Part shown: piece after piece, positions 39,151-48,169 of the stretch
Position numbering within the stretch: position 1 is the first letter of the stretch
Layout: each line of letters opens with the position of its first letter
Origin: Rhizobium jaguaris
Lineage (GTDB): Bacteria > Pseudomonadota > Alphaproteobacteria > Rhizobiales > Rhizobiaceae
Length of the DNA stretch: 64,000 bases
Direction of reading: 5' to 3'
Assembly: GCF_003627755.1 (NCBI RefSeq)
Contig: NZ_CP032696.1
Location: forward strand, 310,001-374,000
The notes under the pieces: generated by a model
What the model was told of the DNA's origin: nothing
Databases searched by the model: none
Seen by the model: only the letters and a program-made list of their open reading frames with translations
Program-made: the position numbers and the translations under genes

Positions 39151-39771
39151 ACGTCTATGTTCGGGATCTGACACACTGGGTCGCACCCATTTCGTCGTTG
39201 CGGCACGAAACAAGTGGATTCTCAAATGCTCGCACGCCGTTTCGGTGGCACGCCGATTGCACGGGACATTGTGAAAGTCCGTTCCGATTGAAGCGGTCTC
39301 CGGCCGAAGGCTCAACATGAAACTTGCTCGAACAATCCAAATCAATGCGATGGACGCTTCACGCGCAGTCCGGCCACAGAAGCTTGCAGCGCCCGTGGCG
39401 GATGCCCCTGTCATTCCCCAGTAGCGGCGTTGGTTACGTTCGCGTCTGGCGGGCGGCAGCGAGGACTGTCCCAAGCAGATTGGACTACGGCTTCGCGGCG
39501 AGCCGGATAAGGCTGCCTGCAGTCCGTCTTCCACGGAATAGGGCGCGTTATGATGGTATTCGCACTAACTTCGGGTGGAAGGCGGCGAGCCATTCGAGCG
39601 GATCGTCGACCCGCCATTGAGCGCGGCAATTCTGACGCGGCAACGATACGATGCTCAGGGAAATACTGCGCCATTGAAGCGTAGACGGCGTTCGGCCGAG
39701 CTGATCTGTTCGATCAAACAAATCCGGGCGCATGAACGCAATAACAAGCCAAGCATCTAAGGAGTAGACTT
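39151..39771. other. About 0.6 kb without recognisable gene, upstream of ATP-grasp gene
   Basis: No gene identified on either strand. The final part supplies the ribosome-binding site (AAGGAG) of the ATP-grasp gene; no promoter could be assigned. Confidence 0.35.
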
Positions 39772-40770
39772 ATGCGAATAGCTGTCGTGTGGAACAATAA
39801 TCGCACGGGTGTGATCAACCGGTTTGGGCAGCTTCGTTCACAGTACCACGAACGCGAGATGGTCGAAAGCGTCGCGTCGGCACTGCAAGAGGGCGGCCAT
39901 GAGACGCTGCTGTGCGAAGGCGACAAAGAAATGCTCGCTACGCTGGAGCGGTTCATGCCGCCCGATCCGCAAACTGGTCCCTCGGGGTTCGTCTTCAACA
40001 TGGCGTACGGAATTCAGGGCGAGTGTCGTCTCACCCACGTTCCCGCCATGCTAGAGATGGCCGGCATTCCGTACACCGGGTCGAGCCCTCTCGGGCATGG
40101 ACTGGCGCTCGACAAGGTCATTACCAAGAGGCTCATCCGCGATGCCGGCGTGCCAACGCCAAACTTTCGCGTGATGCGTCGCGGCACCGAGAGTACCCAC
40201 AACCTCCGATTCCCGGTTGTAGTGAAGCCCCGTCATGAATACAATAGCGTCGGATTGCAGCTCGTCCGTGAGCCTGCTCAGTTGAGGCAGGCTGTGGAAG
40301 TGATCGTCACGCAGTATGCGCAGGATGCCCTCGTGGAAGAATACATCGAGGGGCGGGAAATCTACGTCGCACTGCTGGGAAACGGAGAGCCAGAGGTATT
40401 GTCTCTGGTGGAACGAGATTTCGGCGACCGCACAACGCGTCTCTATACTTGGGAAGACAAAGAGAATATTGCGGTCGCGGCGCCGCAGGAGATTTGTCCG
40501 GCGCAAATCGCAAGCGAGCTCGCGATGACTCTGGGCAATATTTCGATTGCGGCCTTCGGTGCCTGCGAGTGCCGGGATTATGCTCGCGTCGATCTCCGAA
40601 TCGATCTCACCGGTAGGCCCTTCGTGCTAGAAATCAACTCCATGCCGGCTATCGGATTGCACAGCGCGTATGTTCTGGCCGCGACGAACGCCGGAAATAG
40701 CTTCTCAACTCTCGTCAACCGCATTATCGATATCGCCCATATGAGGTATTTCGGAATCGGCATTCCCTAG
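39772..40770 (+). CDS. D-alanine--D-alanine ligase-like ATP-grasp enzyme
   Basis: Joins a carboxylate to an amine via an acyl-phosphate using ATP. The 332-residue protein has the small N-terminal domain, the ATP-binding lysine in VVVKPRHEYNSVG (K152), the adenine-contact EEYIEGRE (189-196) and the Mg ligands D274 (RVDLRI), E288 and N290 (VLEINSMPAIG). AAGGAG lies 9 nt before ATG 39772. It differs from housekeeping Ddl (for example the N-terminal VVWNNNRTGVINRFG), and fits Ddl-like ligases that make dipeptide-type or amino-acid amide products in secondary metabolism. No partner gene directly adjacent, because mobile DNA surrounds it on both sides. Confidence 0.85.
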   Translation: MRIAVVWNNNRTGVINRFGQLRSQYHEREMVESVASALQEGGHETLLCEGDKEMLATLERFMPPDPQTGPSGFVFNMAYGIQGECRLTHVPAMLEMAGIPYTGSSPLGHGLALDKVITKRLIRDAGVPTPNFRVMRRGTESTHNLRFPVVVKPRHEYNSVGLQLVREPAQLRQAVEVIVTQYAQDALVEEYIEGREIYVALLGNGEPEVLSLVERDFGDRTTRLYTWEDKENIAVAAPQEICPAQIASELAMTLGNISIAAFGACECRDYARVDLRIDLTGRPFVLEINSMPAIGLHSAYVLAATNAGNSFSTLVNRIIDIAHMRYFGIGIP

Positions 40771-40799
40771 GCCGAACGCACACATCGAGCCGACGCGCA

Positions 40800-40923
40800 C
40801 CTGTAGGCACCATTTCGGCCGACGATGGTAGTTGCCGACGCGCTCGCCGAAGAAGGTATTTCGGTTGAGGTGATTGACCTAGATGTGAGCTTTCGGGAGG
40901 TTGTCCACTCGGAGCGGATTTAG
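40800..40923 (+). pseudogene. Remnant of a transketolase-like E1-beta (2-oxo acid dehydrogenase) gene
   Basis: A short frame reads MVVADALAEEGISVEVIDLD, the characteristic start of the C-terminal domain of dehydrogenase E1-beta / transketolase-family proteins (usually followed by LRTLRPLD). Nothing else of the gene is present. Relic only; identification rests on about 20 residues. Confidence 0.45.
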
Positions 40924-40966
40924 GAGACTGGAGTTACCACACCTCAGTTTTCCAGGATCGCTCCGA

Positions 40967-41922
40967 ATGAATATTCATAAGAATGCCCGACTGACGCCGT
41001 TGCGTCGAGAGGAAATGGCCGTGGCTGTCATCGAGGGTCATCTGTGCCAAGCGCAAGCTGGTCGGGTCTACGGGGTCTCGGCGAAGATCGTTTCGCGCTG
41101 GGTCGAGCGTTATGAGGTCGACGGGCGCGACGGGATGACGGATCGCTCATCGCGCCCCAAAACCAGTCCACGACAGACGGATGACGGTCTGGCCGGGCGG
41201 ATCATCGCTCTTCGCCGAAAGCGTTGGACCGGCAAGCATATCGCCATGGAAACCGGCGTGTCGCCCGCCACTGTCAGCCGTGTTCTCAAGCGTGCAGGCC
41301 TGTCGCGGACAAAGGATGTAGCCCCTGCCGAACCGGTCGTGCGCTATGAGTATGCCGAACCGGGCGGCCTCATCCATCTCGACATCAAGCGTCTTGGCCG
41401 CTTCGATCGCGTCGGACACCGTATCACCGGCGACAGGACAGGCCAGAGCAACTCCCGTGGGTCGGCTGGGAATACGTCCACGTCTGCATCGACGACGCCT
41501 CCCGCATCGCCTTTACCGACATCTTTCCCGACGAAAAGGCCGTCAGTGCCATTGCCTTCCTCAAGGCCGCGATCGCCTATTACAAGGGCTTGGGCATCAC
41601 CGTCACCCGGGTGATGACCGACAACGGTTCCTGCTACAAGGCCAAGGATTTCGCAAAAGCCTGCAAGGTGCTCGGCCTCAAGCACATCCGCACCAAACCC
41701 TATACGCCAAAGACCAATGGCAAGGCCGAACGCTTCATTCAGACCGCCCTGCGCGAATGGGCCTATGCACGCTCCTATCCCTCCTCAGAGCATCGAAAAG
41801 CGCACCTACCCAACTGGACGCATCTCTACAATTGGCACCGCCCTCGTGGCAGCCTAAACTCAAAGACACCCATCAGTCGCCTCAATCGATCCAGTGACAA
41901 CATGTTGACGCTCCACACCTAG
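40967..41922 (+). pseudogene. IS481-family transposase, frameshifted
   Basis: MNIHKNARLTPLRREEMAVA, helix-turn-helix region (QAGRVYGVSAKIVSRWVERY), GGLIHLDIKRLGRF (first Asp), then a frame change near 41458; the rest reads WEYVHVCIDDASRIAFTDIF, VMTDNGSCYKAKDF (second Asp) and KTNGKAERFIQTALREWAY (Glu) to TAG 41920-41922. Full length except for the indel. Confidence 0.87.
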
Positions 41923-41959
41923 AGCATCGTACTTTTAATCGAACCCATAGCCTGCGGCT

Positions 41960-42191
41960 CTGAAATAGTTGCGACATTGTTCTCAATGTCATCCGCACAC
42001 TCGGTGCCGCGCACGATCTTACCATGCTCATGGTGACGCACCAGATGCGCTTCGCCAAGGAATTTTCCGACCGCGTCTGCTTCTTCTATGGCGGAAAGAT
42101 TGCCGAACAAGCCCCACCCGAACAGCTCTTTGGTAACCCACAGAATGCGCGGACACGGCAGTTTCTTAATGCCGTACTGGAGGCAAGGTAG
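41960..42191 (+). pseudogene. Polar amino-acid ABC transporter ATPase, C-terminal remnant
   Basis: The frame to TAG 42189-42191 reads DIVLNVIRTLGAAHDLTMLM, VTHQMRFAKEFSDRVCFFYG and GKIAEQAPPEQLFGNPQNAR, the C-terminal end of GlnQ/HisP/OccP-type ATPases, including the switch histidine of VTHQM. Walker A and signature motif are absent, lost upstream at the IS481 end. Suggests an amino-acid or opine-type uptake operon stood here before the IS invasion. Confidence 0.75.
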
Positions 42192-42845
42192 GTTTCCGAT
42201 ACGGGCGACATCCTCAATTCCTCCCGTCCGAATACGATATCCAGTGTTATGTCAATCTGGCGCAGAAACTTGACCTGCTCTCCCGGCCGTCCGCGTCGAT
42301 AAGTTAGCTCTGTTCAGGTTTGAAGTGCTCCTTGAATCTGGGCAAGCGGGAGCTGGAATTTTCCGGTTTTGATCGTATTCTGACGGTCAGAGCAGTCTTG
42401 TTGAGATGGGCTGGAGACTGTAAGTACTAGCTGATCCCAGGCTTTGACGGTGCATCGTTGTCTTCCGAATCAATTGATGCGCCATAGGTCGGTTCTTCAT
42501 GGGAGTGCCACGACGACAGAGGCAGTCCATCTGGCGATACAACATAGTCATGTGTGGACGTATATGGACCCCGCCCGATTGCAACGGTTGACCAAGATCA
42601 GGATCGACGGTCAGAACTGCTGACGTATATCCGGCTTCATAATGCGGCTCGATAAATCGTCGCCGCGAGCCCCGATGGATTTTGGCGCGCTTCCACCTCA
42701 TCGGCCCCTAGACATTGGTCAAAGCCAAGCCGGTCCACACATCAGGTTTGGGAAGCGACGGAATGACCGTTTCGCCATCTCCTGCCATTTGTTGCAATTG
42801 CTGGGGTGAGACCTCCTTATCTATTCCTTCGTTTACCGCTTCGCC
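42192..42845. other. About 0.65 kb without recognisable gene
   Basis: Lies between the ABC remnant and the IS110 gene and probably includes the IS110 right end. A weak, degenerate frame follows the ABC remnant (EYDIQCYVNLAQKLDLLSRP) but I cannot assign it. Confidence 0.3.
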
Positions 42846-43877
42846 TTAGGCCGTTTCCAACGCCAACGCGGGCTCGTAGAATGTGCCGGTCGAGAGCATG
42901 GCCCACACGACCCGCGCATTCTTGTTGGCCAATGCAACGGCGGCGACGTTGGGATGACGCCGCGCTCGCAGCTTAGTCAGCCAGAGGCTTCTCGGATCCT
43001 GCTTGCCAGCTGCTTTTCCAAGCGCGGCGCGAGCCCCATGGATCATCAAGGTGCGCAGATAACGGTCGCCGCGTTTGCTAATGCCAAACAAGCGGGCTCG
43101 CCCTCCACTGGATCGCTGTTTCGGCACCAGGCCGAGCCAAGCCGCGAATTGTCGTCCATTCTTGAAGCAGGTTCTATCGCCCACAGCGGCGATCAAGGCG
43201 GTCGCCGTCACTGGCCCGATGCCTTCTATTCTCCCAAGCCGCTGGCACTGCTCGTTAGTGCGGAAGATTTCCCGTATCCGACGGTCATACGTTCGGATGC
43301 GCCGATCGAGTTCAGTCAACTCCGTCTGCAAGTCTCTCATAAGCGATCGTACCATGTCGCTGAGGCCGTCAGCCTCGTTCCCGACGATGACGGCGAGACC
43401 GCGCCGCTGCTGCGTGATGTCACGAGCAATAACAATCCCATGCTCGGACAGAAGCCCGCGAACCTGATTGACGAACCTGACCCGGTCAGCAACCAGACGT
43501 CGGCGAATGCGATGAACAGCCTGGACAGCCAGCTGATCGACTGATTTCGGCGGTACGAAACGCATCGAAGGCCTGCCAACCGCTTCGCAGATAACCTCCG
43601 CATCGTTTCGATCATTCTTGTTCGATTTCACATATGGCGTCACGAACTGCGGGCTGATCAGCCGAACTTCATGGCCGAGACCGGAGAGCACTCTTGCCCA
43701 GTAATGTGCGCCGTTCGACGCTTCCATTCCAACCAGACATCGCGGCAAATTGGCAAAGAATTGAGTTACCGCATCGCGTCGCAGCGTTTTACGCGTGACG
43801 ACTTTCCCATGACTGTCGACGCCGTGAACCTCGAAGACGTACTTCGCCAGATCCAGACCTATTCGAACGACCTGCAT
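42846..43877 (-). CDS. IS110-family transposase (intact)
   Basis: 343 residues from ATG 43877, preceded by GGAGG. RuvC-like DEDD domain: VRIGLDLAKYVFEVHGVD, VGMEASNGAHYW, KNDRNDAEVICEA; C-terminal domain: GRIEGIGPVTATALIAAVG and SSGGRARLFGISKRGDRYL with the serine region. No lesion seen, so it is the only IS110 transposase of the window that looks complete. An in-frame extension up to 44183 exists but has no family similarity. A noncoding stretch of about 300 bp precedes it, where IS110-group elements encode their bridge RNA. Confidence 0.92.
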   Translation of the reverse strand: MQVVRIGLDLAKYVFEVHGVDSHGKVVTRKTLRRDAVTQFFANLPRCLVGMEASNGAHYWARVLSGLGHEVRLISPQFVTPYVKSNKNDRNDAEVICEAVGRPSMRFVPPKSVDQLAVQAVHRIRRRLVADRVRFVNQVRGLLSEHGIVIARDITQQRRGLAVIVGNEADGLSDMVRSLMRDLQTELTELDRRIRTYDRRIREIFRTNEQCQRLGRIEGIGPVTATALIAAVGDRTCFKNGRQFAAWLGLVPKQRSSGGRARLFGISKRGDRYLRTLMIHGARAALGKAAGKQDPRSLWLTKLRARRHPNVAAVALANKNARVVWAMLSTGTFYEPALALETA

Positions 43878-44210
43878 GATATCCTCCTTCACCACAGTTA
43901 ACGTTCGAGATTCCAGCTCCCCGGGAGAGCGGGGTCCATACCATTGGCGCCCGCGGATCAAGAGTTTGTTTTCAGCGATGGAAAGATCGTTGGTGCGGTC
44001 AGGTCTACGGCTTGTTGCAGCGGCACACTGACCGCTGGCCCTGATGGTGTCCACTGATTCTTTGCTACCTGCGGCACAGTCGCGGTTCACGGGCAGGCCG
44101 ACTTTGCGGGCATGAGCAGGTTGGTCAACTACCATATGCCGTAGTATCGGTGCTTCCCCGGTAAGTCTACAAACCGTGTACATTCATCGCAATAAATAGG
44201 ATGCATTGGC
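43878..44210 (-). other. Putative IS110 left-end noncoding region (candidate bridge-RNA locus)
   Basis: Upstream of the intact IS110 transposase there is no gene for about 330 bp. Known IS110-group elements transcribe a structured guide RNA from this place. I could not fold it reliably or locate the element's end. CGCTGGCCCTGATGGTGTCC at about 44032 resembles CGCTGGCCCTGATGAAGTCC at about 50750, which may be a related relic. Confidence 0.35.
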
Positions 44211-44975
44211 ATGCAGAGTAATGTGACGACGCTGAAGGTTTCCAAATACATCTGTGCTGCAGACGAGCTGGGGCGCACATCCGGTCTCCATATCGCGATG
44301 GGCGACGATTTCGAGGAGTATGTGCAGATTACGAGCAAACTTCCTGGAAAGTCACCGACGTATCCAAGCTTCCGCCCTGACTGTTCAGATCTTCCGCCTG
44401 GGAAGGCTTTTTGGATTATCGGGCGGGATCGAGAAGGGAGAGTAGCGCATGTCCAGGCACTGCGTTTAGACGATCTGTGCGACACGGACCTTGCAGAGCA
44501 CCTCGGATCGCTCAGAGCCTGGTTTGCGGATGCTAACCTCAGTGCCGGACCCGATACCTCGTCTCAGTGCAATGCACCGAGTGCGCGTAGCATAACCGGG
44601 CGGGTTGCGTATCAGGGTGACATCTGGCTGCGGAAGGACTTTAGAGGCCGCGGTCTCTCTACCTTTATCGGTCGCATTGCATTTGGACTGGCATGGGCTA
44701 AATGGTCGCCGGATTTCATTTATGCGCTGGTCGCCGGCTGGCACATCGAAAAAGGAATTGTCGATCGCTACGGCTATCTGCATCGAGAGCCGCACGGATC
44801 AATACTACACTTGCCTGCTCATGGAATAGACGACGCCGATTGGCTCGTTTGGCTAACGCGAGACGAACTGTTGACCACACTTTCGTGCACGTCGGTATGG
44901 CAGGCGCTGGACGAGAGTACTTTGGCGGCAGCGGACTCGCCCAAGAAGGGACAGCGCCGCACGACGCTCACTTAA
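44211..44975 (+). CDS. GNAT-like N-acyltransferase family protein
   Basis: 254 residues. The middle part (GDIWLRKDFRGRGLSTFIGR) has the acetyl-CoA pyrophosphate loop R-x2-G-x-G/L (RGRG at 145-148) flanked by the usual strand and helix, and FIYALVAGWHIEKGIVDRYG matches the following strand-helix of GNAT enzymes. The N-terminal 100 residues are unlike common GNATs. It is not a LuxI-type synthase: the conserved Arg/Phe/Trp pattern of those is absent. ATG 44211 follows AGGA by about 7 nt. It lies between IS110 and IS3 and could belong with the biosynthetic genes further right. Substrate unknown. Confidence 0.6.
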   Translation: MQSNVTTLKVSKYICAADELGRTSGLHIAMGDDFEEYVQITSKLPGKSPTYPSFRPDCSDLPPGKAFWIIGRDREGRVAHVQALRLDDLCDTDLAEHLGSLRAWFADANLSAGPDTSSQCNAPSARSITGRVAYQGDIWLRKDFRGRGLSTFIGRIAFGLAWAKWSPDFIYALVAGWHIEKGIVDRYGYLHREPHGSILHLPAHGIDDADWLVWLTRDELLTTLSCTSVWQALDESTLAAADSPKKGQRRTTLT

Positions 44976-45308
44976 TGCAAGCACCAGATCAACATGAGAT
45001 CGCGTCGTCTTGGTGAATGGCTTGGTCTGTAAACTTGGTAACCGACTGCCTGCCCATGCGTAAGCCTCAGCGACGATCGAAAGATGGAAATTCAATTACC
45101 CGCGACATTAATGTCTCTAATATAAGGCGGCGACTTCCACGCGAGATCAGTGGCGCGCTAGCTCGGAGGTCGATTATCGGTGCACCGTATGCGTTATGCT
45201 GCAGACCGCGAAGTGCACTTTTTCAGAGCTGGCTCGGGAAATTTGGACAGCAAGGATAAGTGGAATTTCTGCCTGACTTCGGCTTAGATGCCGGGAACAG
45301 GAGATACC

Positions 45309-45620
45309 ATGACAAGACGACCGCGCCGGAACCATAGCCCGGCTTTCAAGGCGAAAGTGGCGCTTGCCGCCATTAGGGGCGAACAGACGCTGGTGGAATT
45401 ATCCCAGCAGTTCGACGTGCATGCCAATCAGATCAAGCAGTGGAAAGACCAGCTCCTTGAGGGGGCGACGGGCGTTTTCGGCGATGACGCCAAAGCGGAA
45501 CCGGCGGCTCCGACCGTCGATGTCAAAACCCTGCACGCCAAGATTGGGGAACTGACGTTAGAGAATGATTTTTTATCCAGTGCGCTCGGCAAAGCCGGAT
45601 TGCTGAGCGGAAAGAAATGA
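45309..45620 (+). CDS. IS3-family OrfA, copy 2
   Basis: Identical in sequence to the OrfA of copy 1 (103 residues, HTH plus leucine-zipper helix). Start chosen at the ATG following GGAG as in copy 1. Confidence 0.88.
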   Translation: MTRRPRRNHSPAFKAKVALAAIRGEQTLVELSQQFDVHANQIKQWKDQLLEGATGVFGDDAKAEPAAPTVDVKTLHAKIGELTLENDFLSSALGKAGLLSGKK

Positions 45621-46436
45621 TCAATCGCGAGCACAAACTGTCCGTCGTTCGCCAGGCGAAGCTTCTCGGCTTCAGCCGTGGCAGCGTCTATTATTCGCCG
45701 CGTCCTGCGTCAGACGGCGATCTGGCTCTGATGCGGCGGATTGACGAACTGCATCTCGATTATCCCTTCGCCGGAAGTCGCATGTTGCAAGGGCTTTTGA
45801 AGGCCGACGGGCTTGTCGCGGGGCGGCTTCACGTCGCGACGCTGATGAAGAAGATGGGCATTGAGGCGATCTACCGTCGTCCGAATACGTCGAAACCAGC
45901 ACTTGGTCACAAGGTCTATCCATATCTGCTCAGGAAGCTGGCGGTCACCAGACCCAACCAGGTATGGGCAATGGACCTGACCTACGTCCCCATGGCGCGG
46001 GGCTTTGTCTATCTCTGCGCCGTCGTCGATTGGTTCAGTCGCCGAGTGCTTTCATGGCGGCTGTCGATCACGATGGAGACGGCTTTTTGTATCGAGGCGG
46101 TCGAGGAAGCTCTTTGCCGATATGGCAGGCCAGAGATCTTCAATACCGACCAGGGATCGCAGTTCACCTCCGTTGACTTTTAAGAAGGCCGGGATTGAAA
46201 TCTCGATGGATGGCAAGGGCGCATGGCGCGACAACGTCTTCGTCGAGCGGCTCTGGCGGTCGATCAAATATGAGGAGATCTATCTCCATGCCTACAAAAG
46301 CGTGCCGGAGGCTCGTGCCGGAATTGGTCGTTATATAAGCTTTTACAACCAACGACGCCCACATTCATCGCTTGACCGGCAGACGCCGGATCAGGCTTAC
46401 TTCAACGCGCTGACACCGATGATGGTAGCAGCATAA
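45617..46436 (+). pseudogene. IS3-family OrfB, frameshifted, copy 2
   Basis: Same two-frame OrfB as copy 1: first frame ends with SVDF-stop at 46183, second frame carries KKAGIEISMDGKGAW and the catalytic Glu up to 46436. Identical lesion in both copies means either that the damaged element was duplicated in trans or by recombination, or that the frame change is tolerated by +1 slippage. Confidence 0.85.
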
Positions 46437-46498
46437 TCGAGGCGGAAATCCACTTAGCGAAACGCCCGGAACTGTTCAGACAAACCGAGCCAACTCAG

Positions 46499-47177
46499 AG
46501 TGCACCAACTACCTCGTCAATGCTGGATACGCTTCAAACAAAACATGAAATGCTCTAGTCTAGCTTGGCGCCAATCGGCCAGCTATGGGTATCGCGGAAT
46601 TTTGAGTACCGCAGCGTTTCGGCCTATTTGCGTTAGATATGCCATATCCCGTGCATCTTAGCTGCTGGTACGGCGGCTACACCGCGCGTTTTTCACAACC
46701 GACCGGATTACCCGGTGATAGAAACCGCTAAAGCCATTTCAGCAGCTTCCGGTAGGACGCACCTTGCATTGGAATACGCGGCAACCTGCCAAAAGCGCGT
46801 TAGATGCACGCGGATGCGGGGGCTCCTTGTTTGACTCTTTCTCGAAGTACAGTTGCGTCGATTGCGGGACTTTGATGCAATTTTCATATATCGACCTATT
46901 TATTGAATGCAAGCTACAATAACAATTCAGAATCTAAGCTTTAGTTTCTTCCGGCAGAAACCTCTATAACGATGGCGAAGCATAAATTTAAGTCAAAATT
47001 AATACCAGCGGTTACCATGATATGGTAGAGCATTAACGATGCCGGTCTGCCGGGGATGGCGAGCGTAGCTTTTGCAGTCGGCATCTCTGTTTGCCAGTGC
47101 AAACCGCTGCGGAGCAGAGAGGCTCCGCAACTCCCGATGATGACTGCTCTCTGTCAACTTGGAGGCTGGCAACGATA
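46499..47177. other. AT-rich intergenic region upstream of luxR-type gene
   Basis: About 0.7 kb without a gene. The second half (46850-47030) is strikingly AT-rich against its surroundings and probably contains the promoter of the LuxR gene. It includes the palindrome at 47013-47027. The first 60 bp may be a relic of an interrupted gene, not identified. Confidence 0.4.
47013..47027. promoter_or_regulatory. Palindrome TACCAT-GAT-ATGGTA
   Basis: Perfect 6-bp inverted repeat with a 3-nt spacer, about 150 bp upstream of the LuxR-type start, in the AT-rich region. Shorter than a classical 18-20 bp lux/tra box; a candidate operator for the LuxR protein or another regulator. Confidence 0.3.
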
Positions 47178-47963
47178 GTGTCAGACAAGTTTTGCTTTGT
47201 CCCGTCGATGCATTTCACGCCGGCTGCCGCGCAGGCGTTCGCAGTCGAGTTCGGCCGATTTCTCGACCAGACTGTTGACGTTGCGCAAACCGAGCAGTTG
47301 TTCGATGCGTTGTGTGCATTTGCTCTGAATTTTGACTGCCCATGGGTGGCGTATGAACATCTTACATCCGATCAAAGAGTTCTGACGCCGGTCCGACGCG
47401 AGCGAGCCGCCATGCTCAACTATCCTGATCAATGGCAGGCGCATTATTTCAAAATGGGTTATGACAAAATAGACCCGATCAACAGGACGTGTCGAAAGCG
47501 CGCAGATGCCTTTCGATGGAGTGAGGTCTATAACGACGGGCTCACGACCGAAGATGAACGGCGCGTTTTTGATGAAGCCGCGACATTCGGTTTAAGGTCA
47601 GGCATTAGCATTCCATTGCACGGTCCCAAAGGCAGCTTTGCAGTCACGAGCTTTGCACAGGGCGGCGAATTCCAAAATAGAACAGTCACTTATTTGCAAC
47701 TTGCCGCGCTTCATTTTCATCTTAGGGCGGCGAGGTTGGTGAATTCCAGTGGTATGGAGGAGATTGCTGACCTTTCTCCAAGAGAGAAAGAGTGCATCTT
47801 GTGGACGGCAAGAGGGAAGTCGTCGTGGGAAATAGGAAGGATTCTGGGCATATCCCTAAACACTGCCAATTTTCACATAAAAAACGCAATGCGCAAATTG
47901 GATGTCACCAGTAGAACAGCCGCTGCGATAAAAGCCGTGAACTTCGGAATTATCGATTTGTAG
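47178..47963 (+). CDS. LuxR-family regulator with autoinducer-binding domain (LuxR solo)
   Basis: 261 residues: an N-terminal autoinducer-binding domain with the usual signature residues in CPWVAYEHLT, WQAHYFKMGYDKIDPI (Trp, Tyr, Asp-Pro) and FRWSE, then GLRSGISIPLHGPKGSFAV, and a C-terminal LuxR helix-turn-helix (LSPREKECILWTARGKSSWE, ISLNTANFHIKNAMRKLDV). It should bind an acyl-homoserine lactone or related ligand and activate or repress nearby promoters. No luxI-type gene lies in the window, so it responds to a signal made elsewhere. GTG 47178 is chosen (GGAGG 12 nt upstream); ATG 47208 is an alternative. Convergent with the aminotransferase-oxygenase fusion gene. Confidence 0.88.
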   Translation: MSDKFCFVPSMHFTPAAAQAFAVEFGRFLDQTVDVAQTEQLFDALCAFALNFDCPWVAYEHLTSDQRVLTPVRRERAAMLNYPDQWQAHYFKMGYDKIDPINRTCRKRADAFRWSEVYNDGLTTEDERRVFDEAATFGLRSGISIPLHGPKGSFAVTSFAQGGEFQNRTVTYLQLAALHFHLRAARLVNSSGMEEIADLSPREKECILWTARGKSSWEIGRILGISLNTANFHIKNAMRKLDVTSRTAAAIKAVNFGIIDL

Positions 47964-48169
47964 AAAGCGGCGACCAGAAAAAAGTAGTGCATGTGTCACG
48001 AGCGATCGGTCAGGTTCGTCATTTCGCTGGGGTCGTGGCCGTTCTTGCCATAGGGTTGTTCCTTAACGGGCCGCCTATCGGAAAACACTGATGACAATCC
48101 TTACTCGGCTACACCACTCTCCCGACCCTCAACCTAGCGCAAGCCGATTAGTCGCTGTGACAGTCAAAC

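Larger units (their letters stand above)
45227..46495 (+). mobile_element. IS3-family insertion sequence, copy 2 (identical to copy 1)
   Basis: Same 1269-bp element as 8401-9669, offset 36,826 bp, with the same frame lesion in orfB. Here the flanks show a 3-bp target duplication CAG (45224-45226 and 46496-46498), as IS3 elements make, so this copy is a simple insertion. Confidence 0.9.

Noticed and set aside
42846..44183. 445-residue version of the IS110 transposase starting at 44183
   Set aside because: The first 102 residues are not family-like, and ATG 43877 has a clear GGAGG and starts at the catalytic domain.
44211..44975. Considered as a LuxI-type AHL synthase because of its distance to the LuxR gene
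   Set aside because: The conserved N-terminal residues of LuxI proteins are absent; the RKDFRGRGLS loop fits a GNAT acyl-CoA-binding motif instead.
46499..46560. Short coding-like stretch right after IS3 copy 2 as the end of an interrupted gene
   Set aside because: Only about 18 residues, no family could be assigned.
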